Source: Actinomycetes bacterium (lineage in GTDB: Bacteria; Actinomycetota; Thermoleophilia; Solirubrobacterales; Solirubrobacteraceae). Taken from it: a stretch of DNA of 11,258 nucleotides. The stretch is taken from positions 1-11,258 of the forward strand of contig JAEYAL010000090.1 in NCBI GenBank assembly GCA_023404805.1, given 5' to 3'. The position numbers and the translations under genes are program-made. Below, one piece after another: positions 1 to 6,055 of this stretch (positions are counted from its first letter, which is position 1; the number at the start of each line of letters is the position of its first letter). The notes under the pieces are model-generated. The model searched no databases. It was not told where the DNA came from and saw only the letters and a list, made by a program, of their open reading frames with translations.

Positions 1-1
1 C

Positions 2-1099
2 GCCCCGACGCCGCAGGCGCTCGCAGGCGCCGCCGGCCTGCCGCGCGCTGAGGTCGAGGATGCCTGGCCGCTGCTGCAGCGCGCGCTCGCCGAGGCGCCC
101 ATCCAGGATCTGCGGGTCGACCTCGAGGACGGGTACGGGCCCCACTCCGACGCCGAGGAGGATCAGCACGCCGACGCCGCCGCCGCAGTGCTGCTGGCCG
201 AAGCCGCCGATGACGCCGGCCCGCGGCGCTCCGGCATCCGCCACCGCAGCCTGGAGGCGTCGACCCGCACGCGGGCGGTACGCACCCTCGACCGCGTTGT
301 CGGCCGGCTGGCGTCCTCGCCGGGTGGAATCCCAGACGGCTTCGTCGTCACGCTCCCGAAGGTCATCCACGTCGATCAGGTGCGGGTCTACGTGCTCCTG
401 CTCGGCGCGCTGGAGCAGGCGCACGGACTGCCCGCGGGCACCCTGCGGTTCGAGATCCAGGTCGAGACCCCGCAGACGGTCCTCGGCGCCGACGGCACGC
501 TGCCGCTCGGGCCGATGCTCGACGCCGGCGAGGGCCGCGTGACCGGACTCCACTACGGCACCTACGACTATTCCGCGGCGATGGGCGTCGGCGCGGCCGA
601 GCAGCGCGCCGACCATCCGGTCGCGCAGACGGCGAAGGGGTTCATGCGCCTCGCGGCAGCCGGCACCGGCGTGGAGGTCAGCGACGGCTCGACGAACCGC
701 CTGCCCGTCGGCGACACCGCGACAGTGCACGCGAACTGGGCCGAGCACACGCGGCTCGTCGTCGCCGCGGCCGCCGACGGGATCCGCCAGGGCTGGGACC
801 TGCATCCTGCCCAGCTCGTGACGCGCCACCTCGCGACGATCGTCGTCCAGCGCCGCGGCCTCGCGGGCAAGCTCGATCGTCTCGCCGCCTATCTCGCCGC
901 CACCGGCGAAGGCACAGCCGCCGCGGCGCCGAGCCCGGCCGGCGGAGGCGCACTCGACGAGCCGGCCACGGCGCAGACGCTCGCCGCCGACGCTGCGCGA
1001 GCGGTCGCTTCGGGCGCTGCGGACCGAGCCGAAGTCGAGTCGGCGACCGGCGTCAGCGTCGCTCAGCTGCGCGCCCTGGCCGGCCGCCGCGTCGCGTGA
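2..1099 (+). CDS. DUF6986 family protein (HpcH/HpaI aldolase/citrate-lyase-like), C-terminal part; 5' end outside the window
   Basis: The frame is open from the first complete codon at position 2 to TGA at 1097-1099, giving 365 visible residues, so the start lies upstream of the window. A GTG at 188 is in frame, but conserved sequence precedes it and it is not the real start. Diagnostic stretches in order: RVDLEDGYG (near residue 40), LHYGTYDYSAA, DHPVAQTAKGFM, GTGVEVSDGSTN and QGWDLHPAQL. These match, from memory of the family, the DUF6986 proteins, which are related to the HpcH/HpaI aldolase and citrate-lyase beta fold and are sometimes auto-annotated as 'phosphoenolpyruvate kinase' or 'aldolase'. 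The acidic DLEDGYG motif would be expected to bind a divalent metal; that is inference. No signal peptide or membrane segment is visible, so it is probably cytosolic. The reaction is not established. The gene lies 322 bp upstream of, and co-directional with, an NCS1 transporter and a ureide-type racemase, which suggests a role in ureide-derived carbon metabolism. Confidence 0.8.
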   Translation, partial: APTPQALAGAAGLPRAEVEDAWPLLQRALAEAPIQDLRVDLEDGYGPHSDAEEDQHADAAAAVLLAEAADDAGPRRSGIRHRSLEASTRTRAVRTLDRVVGRLASSPGGIPDGFVVTLPKVIHVDQVRVYVLLLGALEQAHGLPAGTLRFEIQVETPQTVLGADGTLPLGPMLDAGEGRVTGLHYGTYDYSAAMGVGAAEQRADHPVAQTAKGFMRLAAAGTGVEVSDGSTNRLPVGDTATVHANWAEHTRLVVAAAADGIRQGWDLHPAQLVTRHLATIVVQRRGLAGKLDRLAAYLAATGEGTAAAAPSPAGGGALDEPATAQTLAADAARAVASGAADRAEVESATGVSVAQLRALAGRRVA

Positions 1100-1119
1100 G
1101 CTCTGCAACCGCGTGCAAA

Positions 1120-1133
1120 CGCAAACGATTTCG
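1120..1133. promoter_or_regulatory. Imperfect LacI-type operator (site 1)
   Basis: The 14-mer CGCAAACGATTTCG has a central CG. It matches 9 of the 12 fixed positions of the local pattern TGCAANCGNTTGCA, which was derived from the best site at 1195-1212. It overlaps a tandem GCAAAC repeat (1115-1126), so the left half could be read in two registers. It lies only 20 bp after the stop codon of the DUF6986 gene. It could be an auxiliary operator or a degenerate copy. Confidence 0.4.
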
Positions 1134-1165
1134 GCGGGTGAGGGGCGCTCCTAGACCGGCGACAT

Positions 1166-1180
1166 TGCAACACGTTTGCA
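1166..1180. promoter_or_regulatory. Inverted repeat TGCAA-N5-TTGCA, candidate operator (site 2)
   Basis: TGCAA at 1166-1170 and TTGCA at 1176-1180 form a perfect inverted repeat with a 5-bp spacer (CACGT). The spacer is one base longer than in the 1195-1212 site, so the half-site distance differs by 1 bp. The right half, CGTTTGCA, is a perfect PurR/LacI-like half-site. Another TTGCA follows at 1186. Confidence 0.45.
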
Positions 1181-1194
1181 TCGTCTTGCACCCT

Positions 1195-1212
1195 AGTGCA
1201 AACGATTGCACT
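1195..1212. promoter_or_regulatory. Near-perfect 18-bp palindrome, primary candidate operator for the LacI-family regulator
   Basis: AGTGCAAACGATTGCACT reads the same on both strands at 16 of 18 positions; only the symmetric pair at positions 8 and 11 breaks the symmetry. The central CpG flanked by TGCAA/TTGCA arms is the usual operator layout of LacI-family regulators, where a hinge-helix leucine intercalates at the central CG step (the PurR box is a known example). The LacI-family gene at 3821-4873 is the obvious candidate ligand, two genes downstream in the same orientation. Exact promoter overlap cannot be judged because no clear -10/-35 is visible. Confidence 0.65.
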
Positions 1213-1263
1213 TCAGCTTTTCGGCGATTTGCAGGGGAATTAGACAGCGGGCCAATCGGCGCT

Positions 1264-1277
1264 TGCAATCGTTGGCC
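1264..1277. promoter_or_regulatory. Imperfect LacI-type operator (site 4)
   Basis: TGCAATCGTTGGCC matches 10 of 12 fixed positions of the local pattern TGCAANCGNTTGCA, including the central CG. It sits inside a larger inverted repeat whose 7-bp arms GGGCCAA (1249-1255) and TTGGCCC (1272-1278) are perfectly complementary. It lies about 60 bp downstream of the best site, which would suit a repression loop or roadblock; that is inference. Confidence 0.4.
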
Positions 1278-1356
1278 CAAGAGCCAAGGGCGGGGTCGCC
1301 GTGGCCTTGGACCATCCCCGGCAGCTGTAGCCCGCCCCCCAAACCTTGGTGTTGCC

Positions 1357-1425
1357 ATGACCCCGACCACTGTCCGCCCCTCAGGCCGCCCGCGCGGCGG
1401 CCTGGTCATCGGAGGCCTCCGATGA
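1357..1425 (+). CDS. Possible 22-residue leader ORF overlapping the transporter start
   Basis: An ATG at 1357 opens a 22-residue frame (MTPTTVRPSGRPRGGLVIGG, then LR) that ends in TGA at 1423-1425. This gives an ATGA overlap with the transporter ATG at 1422, the arrangement seen in translational coupling. Only a weak GGTG (1348-1351) precedes its start. The same frame is open further upstream to a GTG at 1096, but that longer product is Arg/Pro-rich and looks non-coding. The short ORF contains the 1382-1404 hairpin and the transporter Shine-Dalgarno. It could be a coupling or attenuation leader, or chance; no family is recognised. Confidence 0.25.
   Translation: MTPTTVRPSGRPRGGLVIGGLR
1382..1404 (+). 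promoter_or_regulatory. Leader hairpin before the transporter start
   Basis: CAGGCCGCC (1382-1390) and GGCGGCCTG (1396-1404) are perfectly complementary, giving a 9-bp GC-rich stem with a 5-nt loop (CGCGC). It ends 6 nt before the GGAGG Shine-Dalgarno at 1411-1415. There is no T-tract, so it is not an intrinsic terminator. AGGCC in the left arm (1383-1387) could also pair with GGCCT at 1414-1418, which overlaps the Shine-Dalgarno. Two mutually exclusive structures are therefore possible on paper. Confidence 0.4.
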
Positions 1426-2969
1426 CCACGACCACGAAAACCGCAGAGCCGTACGACGATCTCGTCGAAGCCGCTGGCTACCCGCCGGGGCAGGGCTGGG
1501 TGAAGAAGGGCTACCACCCGCGCCTGGCGAACGAGGACCTCGCTCCGCTCGAGAAGCAGACCTGGGGCACCTACAACATCTTCGCCTTCTGGATGAGCGA
1601 CGTGCACTCGGTCGGCGGGTACGTGACCGCGGGCTCGCTGTTCGCCCTCGGCCTCAACGCCATCCAGGTGTTCGCGGCGCTGATCATCGGCATCGTGATC
1701 GTGCAGTTCTTCTGCAACCTCGTCGCCAAGCCCAGCCAGGTGGCCGGCGTGCCGTACCCGGTGATCTCGCGCGCGTCGTTCGGCGTGCTCGGTGCGAACA
1801 TCCCGGCCATCATCCGCGGCCTGATCGCGGTCGCGTGGTACGGCGTGCAGACGTTCCTCGCGGCGACCTCGCTGAACATCGTGTTCATGAAGCTCTTCCC
1901 GGCGACGATCCCCTACGCCGACGTCGAGCAGCATGGCTTCCTCGGCCTCTCCTACCTCGGATACCTGAGCTTCGCGATCCTCTGGGTCGTGCAGGCCGCG
2001 GTGTTCTGGCGTGGCATGGACTCGATCCGCAAGTTCATCGACTTCTGCGGCCCGGCCGTCTACGCCGTGATGATCATCCTCTGCGGCTACATGCTGTTCA
2101 AAGCCGACTTCGACGTGTCGCTGAGCCTGTCCGACAAGGACCTCACGGGCTGGGCACAGGTCAGCGCGATCCTCGGCGCCATCGCCCTCGTGGTCTCGTA
2201 CTTCTCGGGCCCGATGCTGAACTTCGGCGACTTCGCCCGCTACGGCAAGTCGTTTGAGACCGTCAAGAAGGGCAACTTCTGGGGGCTGCCGATCAACTTC
2301 ATCGTCTTCTCGCTGCTCGTGGTCCTCACGGCTTCGGCGACGGTGCCGGTCTTCGGTGAGCTCATCACCGACCCGGTCCACACGGTGCAGAAGATCGACA
2401 CCTACTTCGCGGTCCTGCTCGGCGGCCTGACGTTCGTCATCGCGACGGTCGGGATCAACATCGTCGCCAACTTCATCTCGCCGGCGTTCGACTTCTCGCA
2501 CGTCAACCCGCAGAAGATCTCCTGGCGGATGGGCGGCATGATCGCGGCCGTCGGCTCGATCCTGCTGATGCCGTGGAAGTGGTACGCCGACCCGGAGGCG
2601 ATCTTCTGGACCCTCGGCCTCCTCGGCGCCCTCATCGGGCCGCTGTTCGGGATCCTGATCGCCGACTACTACGCGGTCCGCAAGCAGAAGGTCGACGTCG
2701 ACGCCCTCTTCACGATGGAGGAAGACGGCGAGTACTTCTACCAGCGCGGCTACAACCCGGCGGCCGTCAAGGCGGTCATCTTCTCCGGCGCGATCTCGAT
2801 CGCCTCGGTCGTGATCCCCAAGCTCTCGGGCGAGCTCAGCTGGCTCCCGCAGTACAGCTGGTTCCTGGGCTGCGCGGTCGGCTACGCGAGCTACTACGTG
2901 CTCGCCAAGCAGGCCAACGTCGCCGGGATGAACGACCTGGAGAAGGTCGAGCGGCCGGTCGCCGCGTAG
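1422..2969 (+). CDS. NCS1 family transporter, Mhp1-like (probable allantoin/hydantoin/nucleobase:cation symporter)
   Basis: This is a 515-residue membrane protein, a normal NCS1 (PF02133) length, predicted to import a hydantoin- or purine-type compound with a cation. I chose ATG 1422 because GGAGG (1411-1415) lies 6 nt upstream and the family's N-terminal pattern follows (LANEDLAP, residues 35-42); the frame is open further upstream without homology. Family features: TWGTYNIFAFWMSDVHSVGG (48-66, TM1, very close to the Mhp1/hydantoin type), AWYGVQTF in TM3 with Trp139 and Gln143 at the positions I recall as Mhp1 Trp117/Gln121 that bind the hydantoin ring, DFARYG (270-275), and NIVANFISPAFD (346-357, TM8 region with candidate substrate Asn). 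About 12 hydrophobic segments are visible. Preceded by a LacI-type operator cluster and followed 50 bp later by a racemase. Uracil, allantoin or hydantoin derivatives are all possible substrates. Confidence 0.9.
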   Translation: MTTTTKTAEPYDDLVEAAGYPPGQGWVKKGYHPRLANEDLAPLEKQTWGTYNIFAFWMSDVHSVGGYVTAGSLFALGLNAIQVFAALIIGIVIVQFFCNLVAKPSQVAGVPYPVISRASFGVLGANIPAIIRGLIAVAWYGVQTFLAATSLNIVFMKLFPATIPYADVEQHGFLGLSYLGYLSFAILWVVQAAVFWRGMDSIRKFIDFCGPAVYAVMIILCGYMLFKADFDVSLSLSDKDLTGWAQVSAILGAIALVVSYFSGPMLNFGDFARYGKSFETVKKGNFWGLPINFIVFSLLVVLTASATVPVFGELITDPVHTVQKIDTYFAVLLGGLTFVIATVGINIVANFISPAFDFSHVNPQKISWRMGGMIAAVGSILLMPWKWYADPEAIFWTLGLLGALIGPLFGILIADYYAVRKQKVDVDALFTMEEDGEYFYQRGYNPAAVKAVIFSGAISIASVVIPKLSGELSWLPQYSWFLGCAVGYASYYVLAKQANVAGMNDLEKVERPVAA

Positions 2970-2978
2970 CGCCGGCCG
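2952..2978. other. Inverted repeat spanning the transporter stop codon
   Basis: CGGCCGG (2952-2958) and CCGGCCG (2972-2978) are perfect inverted repeats with a 13-nt loop that contains the stop codon. No T-tract follows, so readthrough into the racemase is expected. It may modulate mRNA stability or coupling, or may simply reflect the GC-rich composition. Confidence 0.25.
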
Positions 2979-3019
2979 TCGATTCGACAAGCGCCGCCCC
3001 GCCTGCTCTCGTCCCCCGC

Positions 3020-3751
3020 ATGCTGATCAAGGTCATCAACGCGAACACGACGTGGTCGATGACCGCGATCATCGGCGAGGCGGCGCAGGCGGCCGCGGGG
3101 CCCGGCGTCACGATCGACGCCGTGAGCCCCGCCTTCGGACCGGTCTCGATCGAGTCGCACGCCGAGGAGGCGATCAGCGCGGTCGGCGTGATCGCCGAGG
3201 TGGCCGCCGGCGAGGCGGCCGGCGTCGACGCCTACGTGATCGCGTGCTTCGGCGACCCCGGGCTCTCGGCCGCGCGGGAGCTCGCGCGCGGCCCGGTGAT
3301 CGGGATCGCCGAAGCGGCGATGCGCACGGCCGGCTACCTCGGCCGCGGCTTCAGCGTCGTCACGACGCTGTCGCGGAGCGTCGGGCACACCTGGGATCTC
3401 GCGGAGGCGTATGGCGCCGGCCGGGCGTGCCGCGGCGTCCACGCCACGGGCATCCCAGTGGTCGAGCTCGAAACGGACCCCGAGGCCTACGCCAAGGTGC
3501 TCGCGCAATCCCGCGCGGCGCTGGCGTCGGATGGCTCAGATGTGATCGTGCTCGGGTGCGCAGGGATGGCCGATCTCTGCGCGCGCTTGTCGGCCGATCT
3601 CGGCGTGCCGGTCATCGATGGCGTGGGCGCGGCGACGGCCACCGCCCGGGCGCTGGTCGAGCTGGGGCTGCGCACGAGCAAGCGCGACGAGTTCGCGCCG
3701 CCGCTCAAGGCGCTGCCGGAACTGCCTGGGGGCGCGCCCGTCGCCACGTGA
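3020..3751 (+). CDS. Allantoin/hydantoin racemase (Asp/Glu racemase superfamily, HyuE/HpxA type)
   Basis: This 243-residue cytosolic enzyme has the typical length of hydantoin racemases, which interconvert D and L forms of 5-substituted hydantoins; allantoin racemase belongs to the same family. N-terminal IKVINANTT (residues 3-11) is the family opening motif. The two catalytic cysteines are visible: Cys76 in ACFGDPGL and Cys180 in VLGCAGM, nearly the same spacing as the Cys76/Cys181 pair I recall for characterised hydantoin racemases. ATG 3020 is the only sensible start: the conserved motif begins immediately and no in-frame ATG, GTG or TTG occurs between it and the transporter stop. There is no recognisable Shine-Dalgarno. 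It lies 50 bp after the transporter, probably in one transcript. The pairing with an Mhp1-like transporter favours a ureide/hydantoin substrate over an amino acid; allantoin versus a synthetic-type hydantoin cannot be decided here. Confidence 0.85.
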   Translation: MLIKVINANTTWSMTAIIGEAAQAAAGPGVTIDAVSPAFGPVSIESHAEEAISAVGVIAEVAAGEAAGVDAYVIACFGDPGLSAARELARGPVIGIAEAAMRTAGYLGRGFSVVTTLSRSVGHTWDLAEAYGAGRACRGVHATGIPVVELETDPEAYAKVLAQSRAALASDGSDVIVLGCAGMADLCARLSADLGVPVIDGVGAATATARALVELGLRTSKRDEFAPPLKALPELPGGAPVAT

Positions 3752-3755
3752 CGCG

Positions 3756-3797
3756 GGGCGCCGGCGGTATCCACCCGTCCAGGGCACGGCGGCGCCC
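3756..3797. other. Inverted repeat between racemase and LacI-family gene
   Basis: GGGCGCCG (3756-3763) and CGGCGCCC (3790-3797) are perfect 8-bp complementary arms separated by 26 nt. There is no T-tract. The long loop makes it a weak structure at best. It could mark partial termination after the racemase gene, or be composition-driven. Confidence 0.25.
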
Positions 3798-3820
3798 GAC
3801 ATGCAACGCTGGGGCCGTCC

Positions 3821-4873
3821 ATGGCGGAGCGCGAAACACACGAGCCAGGTGGCGCGCCCGCGCGCCCGACCCTGCGCACGGTCGCGGAGGACACCGGGCT
3901 GTCGATCTCGACGGTCTCGCGTGCGCTGCGGCGCCCACCAGATGCGAACCCGACCGCGGCGCTCGTCCATGTCGCTGCGGCCAGGCTTGGCTACTTCCCC
4001 GATCCGGTCGCCGCGAGCCTGCGCACGAAGCGGTCGGGCGTCATCGGCATGGTCGCCCACTCGCTCACCGACATCGTGCAGGCGATCATCTACGAGCAGG
4101 TCGACAAGGTGGCGGTCGAGAACGGCTTCGACGTGCTCGTGGCCGCGACCCAAGACGACCCGGAGACGCAGCGCGAGCGGGTGCGCCTGCTGCTTTCGCG
4201 GCGGGTCGACGGGCTGATCATCGCCGACGCGCACCGCAACTCGGACTACGCGGACTGGATCGCGTCGCTCGGCGTCCCGGCGGTGTTCGTCATGCGCAAC
4301 GCCCCCGGCCACCCCGCGGTGACCTGCGACGATTTCGCGGGCGGGCGGCTCGTCGGCGAGCACCTCGTCGCCCAGGGGCACACGGAACTGGCGCTCCTCA
4401 CCGGCCCGGAGTATTCGCCGGTCTCCTACGAGCGTGCTGAGGGCTTTCGCGCGGCGCTCCGCGACCACGGTCTCGACGTGCCCGAGCACCTCACCGAATA
4501 CGGCGGGCTCCACACCGCCAGCGGCCAGATCGGCATGGAGCGGCTCCTCGGGCGGTCGCGCTCGTTCACCGGCGTGTTCTGCTGCGGCAACGACTTCGCA
4601 GCCTTTGGCGGCGTGAGCGCGCTGCGAGCCGCCGGACTCGTGCCCGGCAGCGACGTGGCGGTCGTCGGCTTCAACGACGTCGCAGCCGCGACGGCGCTGC
4701 AGCTCACGACGGTCTCATCGCCGCAGGCCGAGCTCGGCGAGCTTGCCGCGCGCGCGCTGGTCGGCGCGATCAACGGCACCCCGCCCACGAGCATCGTGCG
4801 CCAGCCCAGGCTCGTGATCCGCGCCAGCAGCTCCCGGCCGCTGGCCGAGATGCGCGGCGGCTCAGTCGCGTAG
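3821..4873 (+). CDS. LacI-family transcriptional regulator, probable repressor of the ureide block
   Basis: This 350-residue protein has the standard LacI/GalR architecture. The N-terminal helix-turn-helix is at about residues 18-38 (TLRTVAEDTGLSISTVSRAL), the hinge around 60-72 includes Leu67 in AASLRTKRSG, and a periplasmic-binding-protein-like sensor fills the rest (GVIGMV at 73, VDGLIIAD, GNDFAAFGG, VAVVGFND). The hinge leucine agrees with operators that have a central CG, as found at 1195-1212. ATG 3821 follows GGGG (3811-3814) by 6 nt. It starts 69 bp after the racemase, same strand, so it may be cotranscribed or use its own promoter; TATCCA at 3768 is only a weak -10 candidate. A lone TGCAA at 3802-3806 hints at autoregulation. 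The inducer is unknown; a ureide or hydantoin is inferred from neighbours. Its 3' end overlaps the convergent purK gene by 12 bp. Confidence 0.9.
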   Translation: MAERETHEPGGAPARPTLRTVAEDTGLSISTVSRALRRPPDANPTAALVHVAAARLGYFPDPVAASLRTKRSGVIGMVAHSLTDIVQAIIYEQVDKVAVENGFDVLVAATQDDPETQRERVRLLLSRRVDGLIIADAHRNSDYADWIASLGVPAVFVMRNAPGHPAVTCDDFAGGRLVGEHLVAQGHTELALLTGPEYSPVSYERAEGFRAALRDHGLDVPEHLTEYGGLHTASGQIGMERLLGRSRSFTGVFCCGNDFAAFGGVSALRAAGLVPGSDVAVVGFNDVAAATALQLTTVSSPQAELGELAARALVGAINGTPPTSIVRQPRLVIRASSSRPLAEMRGGSVA

Positions 4874-6055
4874 CGGGGCCGACGGGCGCGGCACGGCAGC
4901 GCCGAGCGCCCGGCCCGCCTGAGCCGCGACGTCGGCCGCTGCCTCGGCGGTCTCGGCCACCACGGTGAGGTGGCCCATCTTGCGTCCGCGGCGCGGCTCG
5001 GCCTTGCCGTAGAGATGCAGATGGGCGCCCGGGAGCGCGAGGACGGCCCCCCAGTCCGGGTCGCGCGGCTCCGTCGCGCCGTCCGGCAGCCAGAGGTCGC
5101 CGAGCAGGTTGAGCATCACGGCAGGGCGCACGAGCGCCGGCTCGCCGAGTGGCAAGCCAGCCAGCGCGCGGACCTGCAGCTCGAACTGCGAGATCGAGCA
5201 GGCCTCGATCGAGTAGTGGCCGGAGTTGTGTGGCCGCGGCGCCATCTCGTTGGCCACGAGCGACCCGTCGGCGAGGACGAAGAACTCCACGCACAGCACG
5301 CCGACGTAGTCCAGGGCCGTCGCGATGACGCCCGCCGCCTCGCGGGCCCGCGCCGCGACCTCGGGCGTCGCGCTCGGCGACGGGACCGTCGTGGTGGCGA
5401 GGATCCCGTCCACGTGGATGTTCTCCTGGAGCGGCAGAAGGGCCAGCTGGCCGTCCTGGCCGCGCGCGACGATCACGCTCACCTCGTAGGCGAGGTCCAG
5501 CTGCTGCTCGAGCACGCACCGCACGCCGCCGAGGTCGGCGAACGCCTCCGCCAGGTCGTCGGCCGTGCGCACGCGCACCTGCCCCTTGCCGTCGTAGCCG
5601 AGGCTCGCGGTTTTCAGGATCCCCGGCAGCAAGCTGGGGTCGACCGCGGCCAGCTCCTCGGTGGTCTCGATCACCGCGTGCGGTGCGGCGGGAATGCCGC
5701 AGGCCGCGAAGTGCGCCTTCTCGCTCGCGCGGTCCTGGGAGACCGCCAGCGCGGCGCCGCTCGGGGCGACGGTGACCCGGGATGCCAACGTGTCGAGCGC
5801 CTGCGCCGGCACGTTCTCGAACTCCGTCGTCACGGCGCCCGCGACCTTCGCGAGCTGCTCCAGCCCGGCGTCGTCGAGATGCCCGGCCTGGATGTGCAGG
5901 TGCGCGACGGCGCCCGCTGGGCTGGCCGGATCGGCGTCGAGGACCGCGGTGGCGTAGCCGAGCTGCTGGGCGGCGTGGACGAACATCCGCCCGAGCTGAC
6001 CGCCGCCGATCACGCCCAGGGTCGCCCCGGGCAGCAGCGGCTGCGGGGCGCTCAC
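4862..6055 (-). CDS. purK: N5-carboxyaminoimidazole ribonucleotide synthase PurK
   Basis: PurK uses ATP and bicarbonate to convert AIR to N5-CAIR in de novo purine synthesis, in the cytosol. The 397-residue product has the ATP-grasp layout. GVIGGGQLGRM (14-24) opens the N-terminal domain, TTEFENVP (76-83) and SQDRASEK (106-113) mark the central part, LKTASLGYDGKGQ (147-159) is the nucleotide-binding loop, and VEFFV followed by NEMAPRPHNSGH (269-280) holds the metal and catalytic residues. The length is normal for the family, slightly long at the C-terminus. The start is GTG at 6055-6053, which overlaps the purE stop by 4 bp (GTGA); GAGG lies 7 nt upstream inside purE. purE and purK are thus translationally coupled, supplying consecutive steps. 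The 3' end overlaps the convergent LacI-family gene by 12 bp, leaving no room for a separate terminator. Confidence 0.96.
   Translation of the reverse strand: MSAPQPLLPGATLGVIGGGQLGRMFVHAAQQLGYATAVLDADPASPAGAVAHLHIQAGHLDDAGLEQLAKVAGAVTTEFENVPAQALDTLASRVTVAPSGAALAVSQDRASEKAHFAACGIPAAPHAVIETTEELAAVDPSLLPGILKTASLGYDGKGQVRVRTADDLAEAFADLGGVRCVLEQQLDLAYEVSVIVARGQDGQLALLPLQENIHVDGILATTTVPSPSATPEVAARAREAAGVIATALDYVGVLCVEFFVLADGSLVANEMAPRPHNSGHYSIEACSISQFELQVRALAGLPLGEPALVRPAVMLNLLGDLWLPDGATEPRDPDWGAVLALPGAHLHLYGKAEPRRGRKMGHLTVVAETAEAAADVAAQAGRALGAAVPRPSAPLRD

Larger units (their letters stand above)
1100..1421 (+). promoter_or_regulatory. 322-bp regulatory gap upstream of the NCS1 transporter
   Basis: No convincing conserved protein is encoded here. 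The first half is clearly richer in A and T than its surroundings and holds nine TGCAA or TTGCA pentamers (starting at 1104, 1114, 1165, 1176, 1186, 1197, 1206, 1229 and 1263), several arranged as LacI-type palindromes annotated separately. The second half holds an inverted repeat with 7-bp arms (1249-1255 and 1272-1278), a 22-codon ORF (1357-1425), a 9-bp-stem hairpin (1382-1404) and the Shine-Dalgarno sequence of the transporter. I could not identify a confident -35/-10 pair. Weak TAGACx-type hexamers at 1152 and 1241 have no good partner. The promoter of the transporter most likely lies among or just downstream of the TGCAA repeats. Confidence 0.7.

Noticed and set aside
1104..1277. Repeated TGCAA units considered as replication iterons or a CRISPR-like array
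   Set aside because: The units are only 5 bp, irregularly spaced and arranged as palindromes with a central CG. There are no conserved long repeats, spacers, cas genes or replication genes nearby. LacI-type operators explain them better.
1053..2990. A 645-codon open frame on the minus strand, antisense to the NCS1 transporter
   Set aside because: The translation is a monotonous Arg/Asp/Glu/His/Val-rich string without domains, as expected opposite a GC-rich gene. The plus strand encodes a clear NCS1 protein with family motifs and a Shine-Dalgarno.
3052..4440. A 462-codon plus-strand frame across the racemase and LacI-family genes
   Set aside because: It is extremely Arg/Gly-rich, crosses two well-supported genes in another frame and has no ribosome site or family resemblance.
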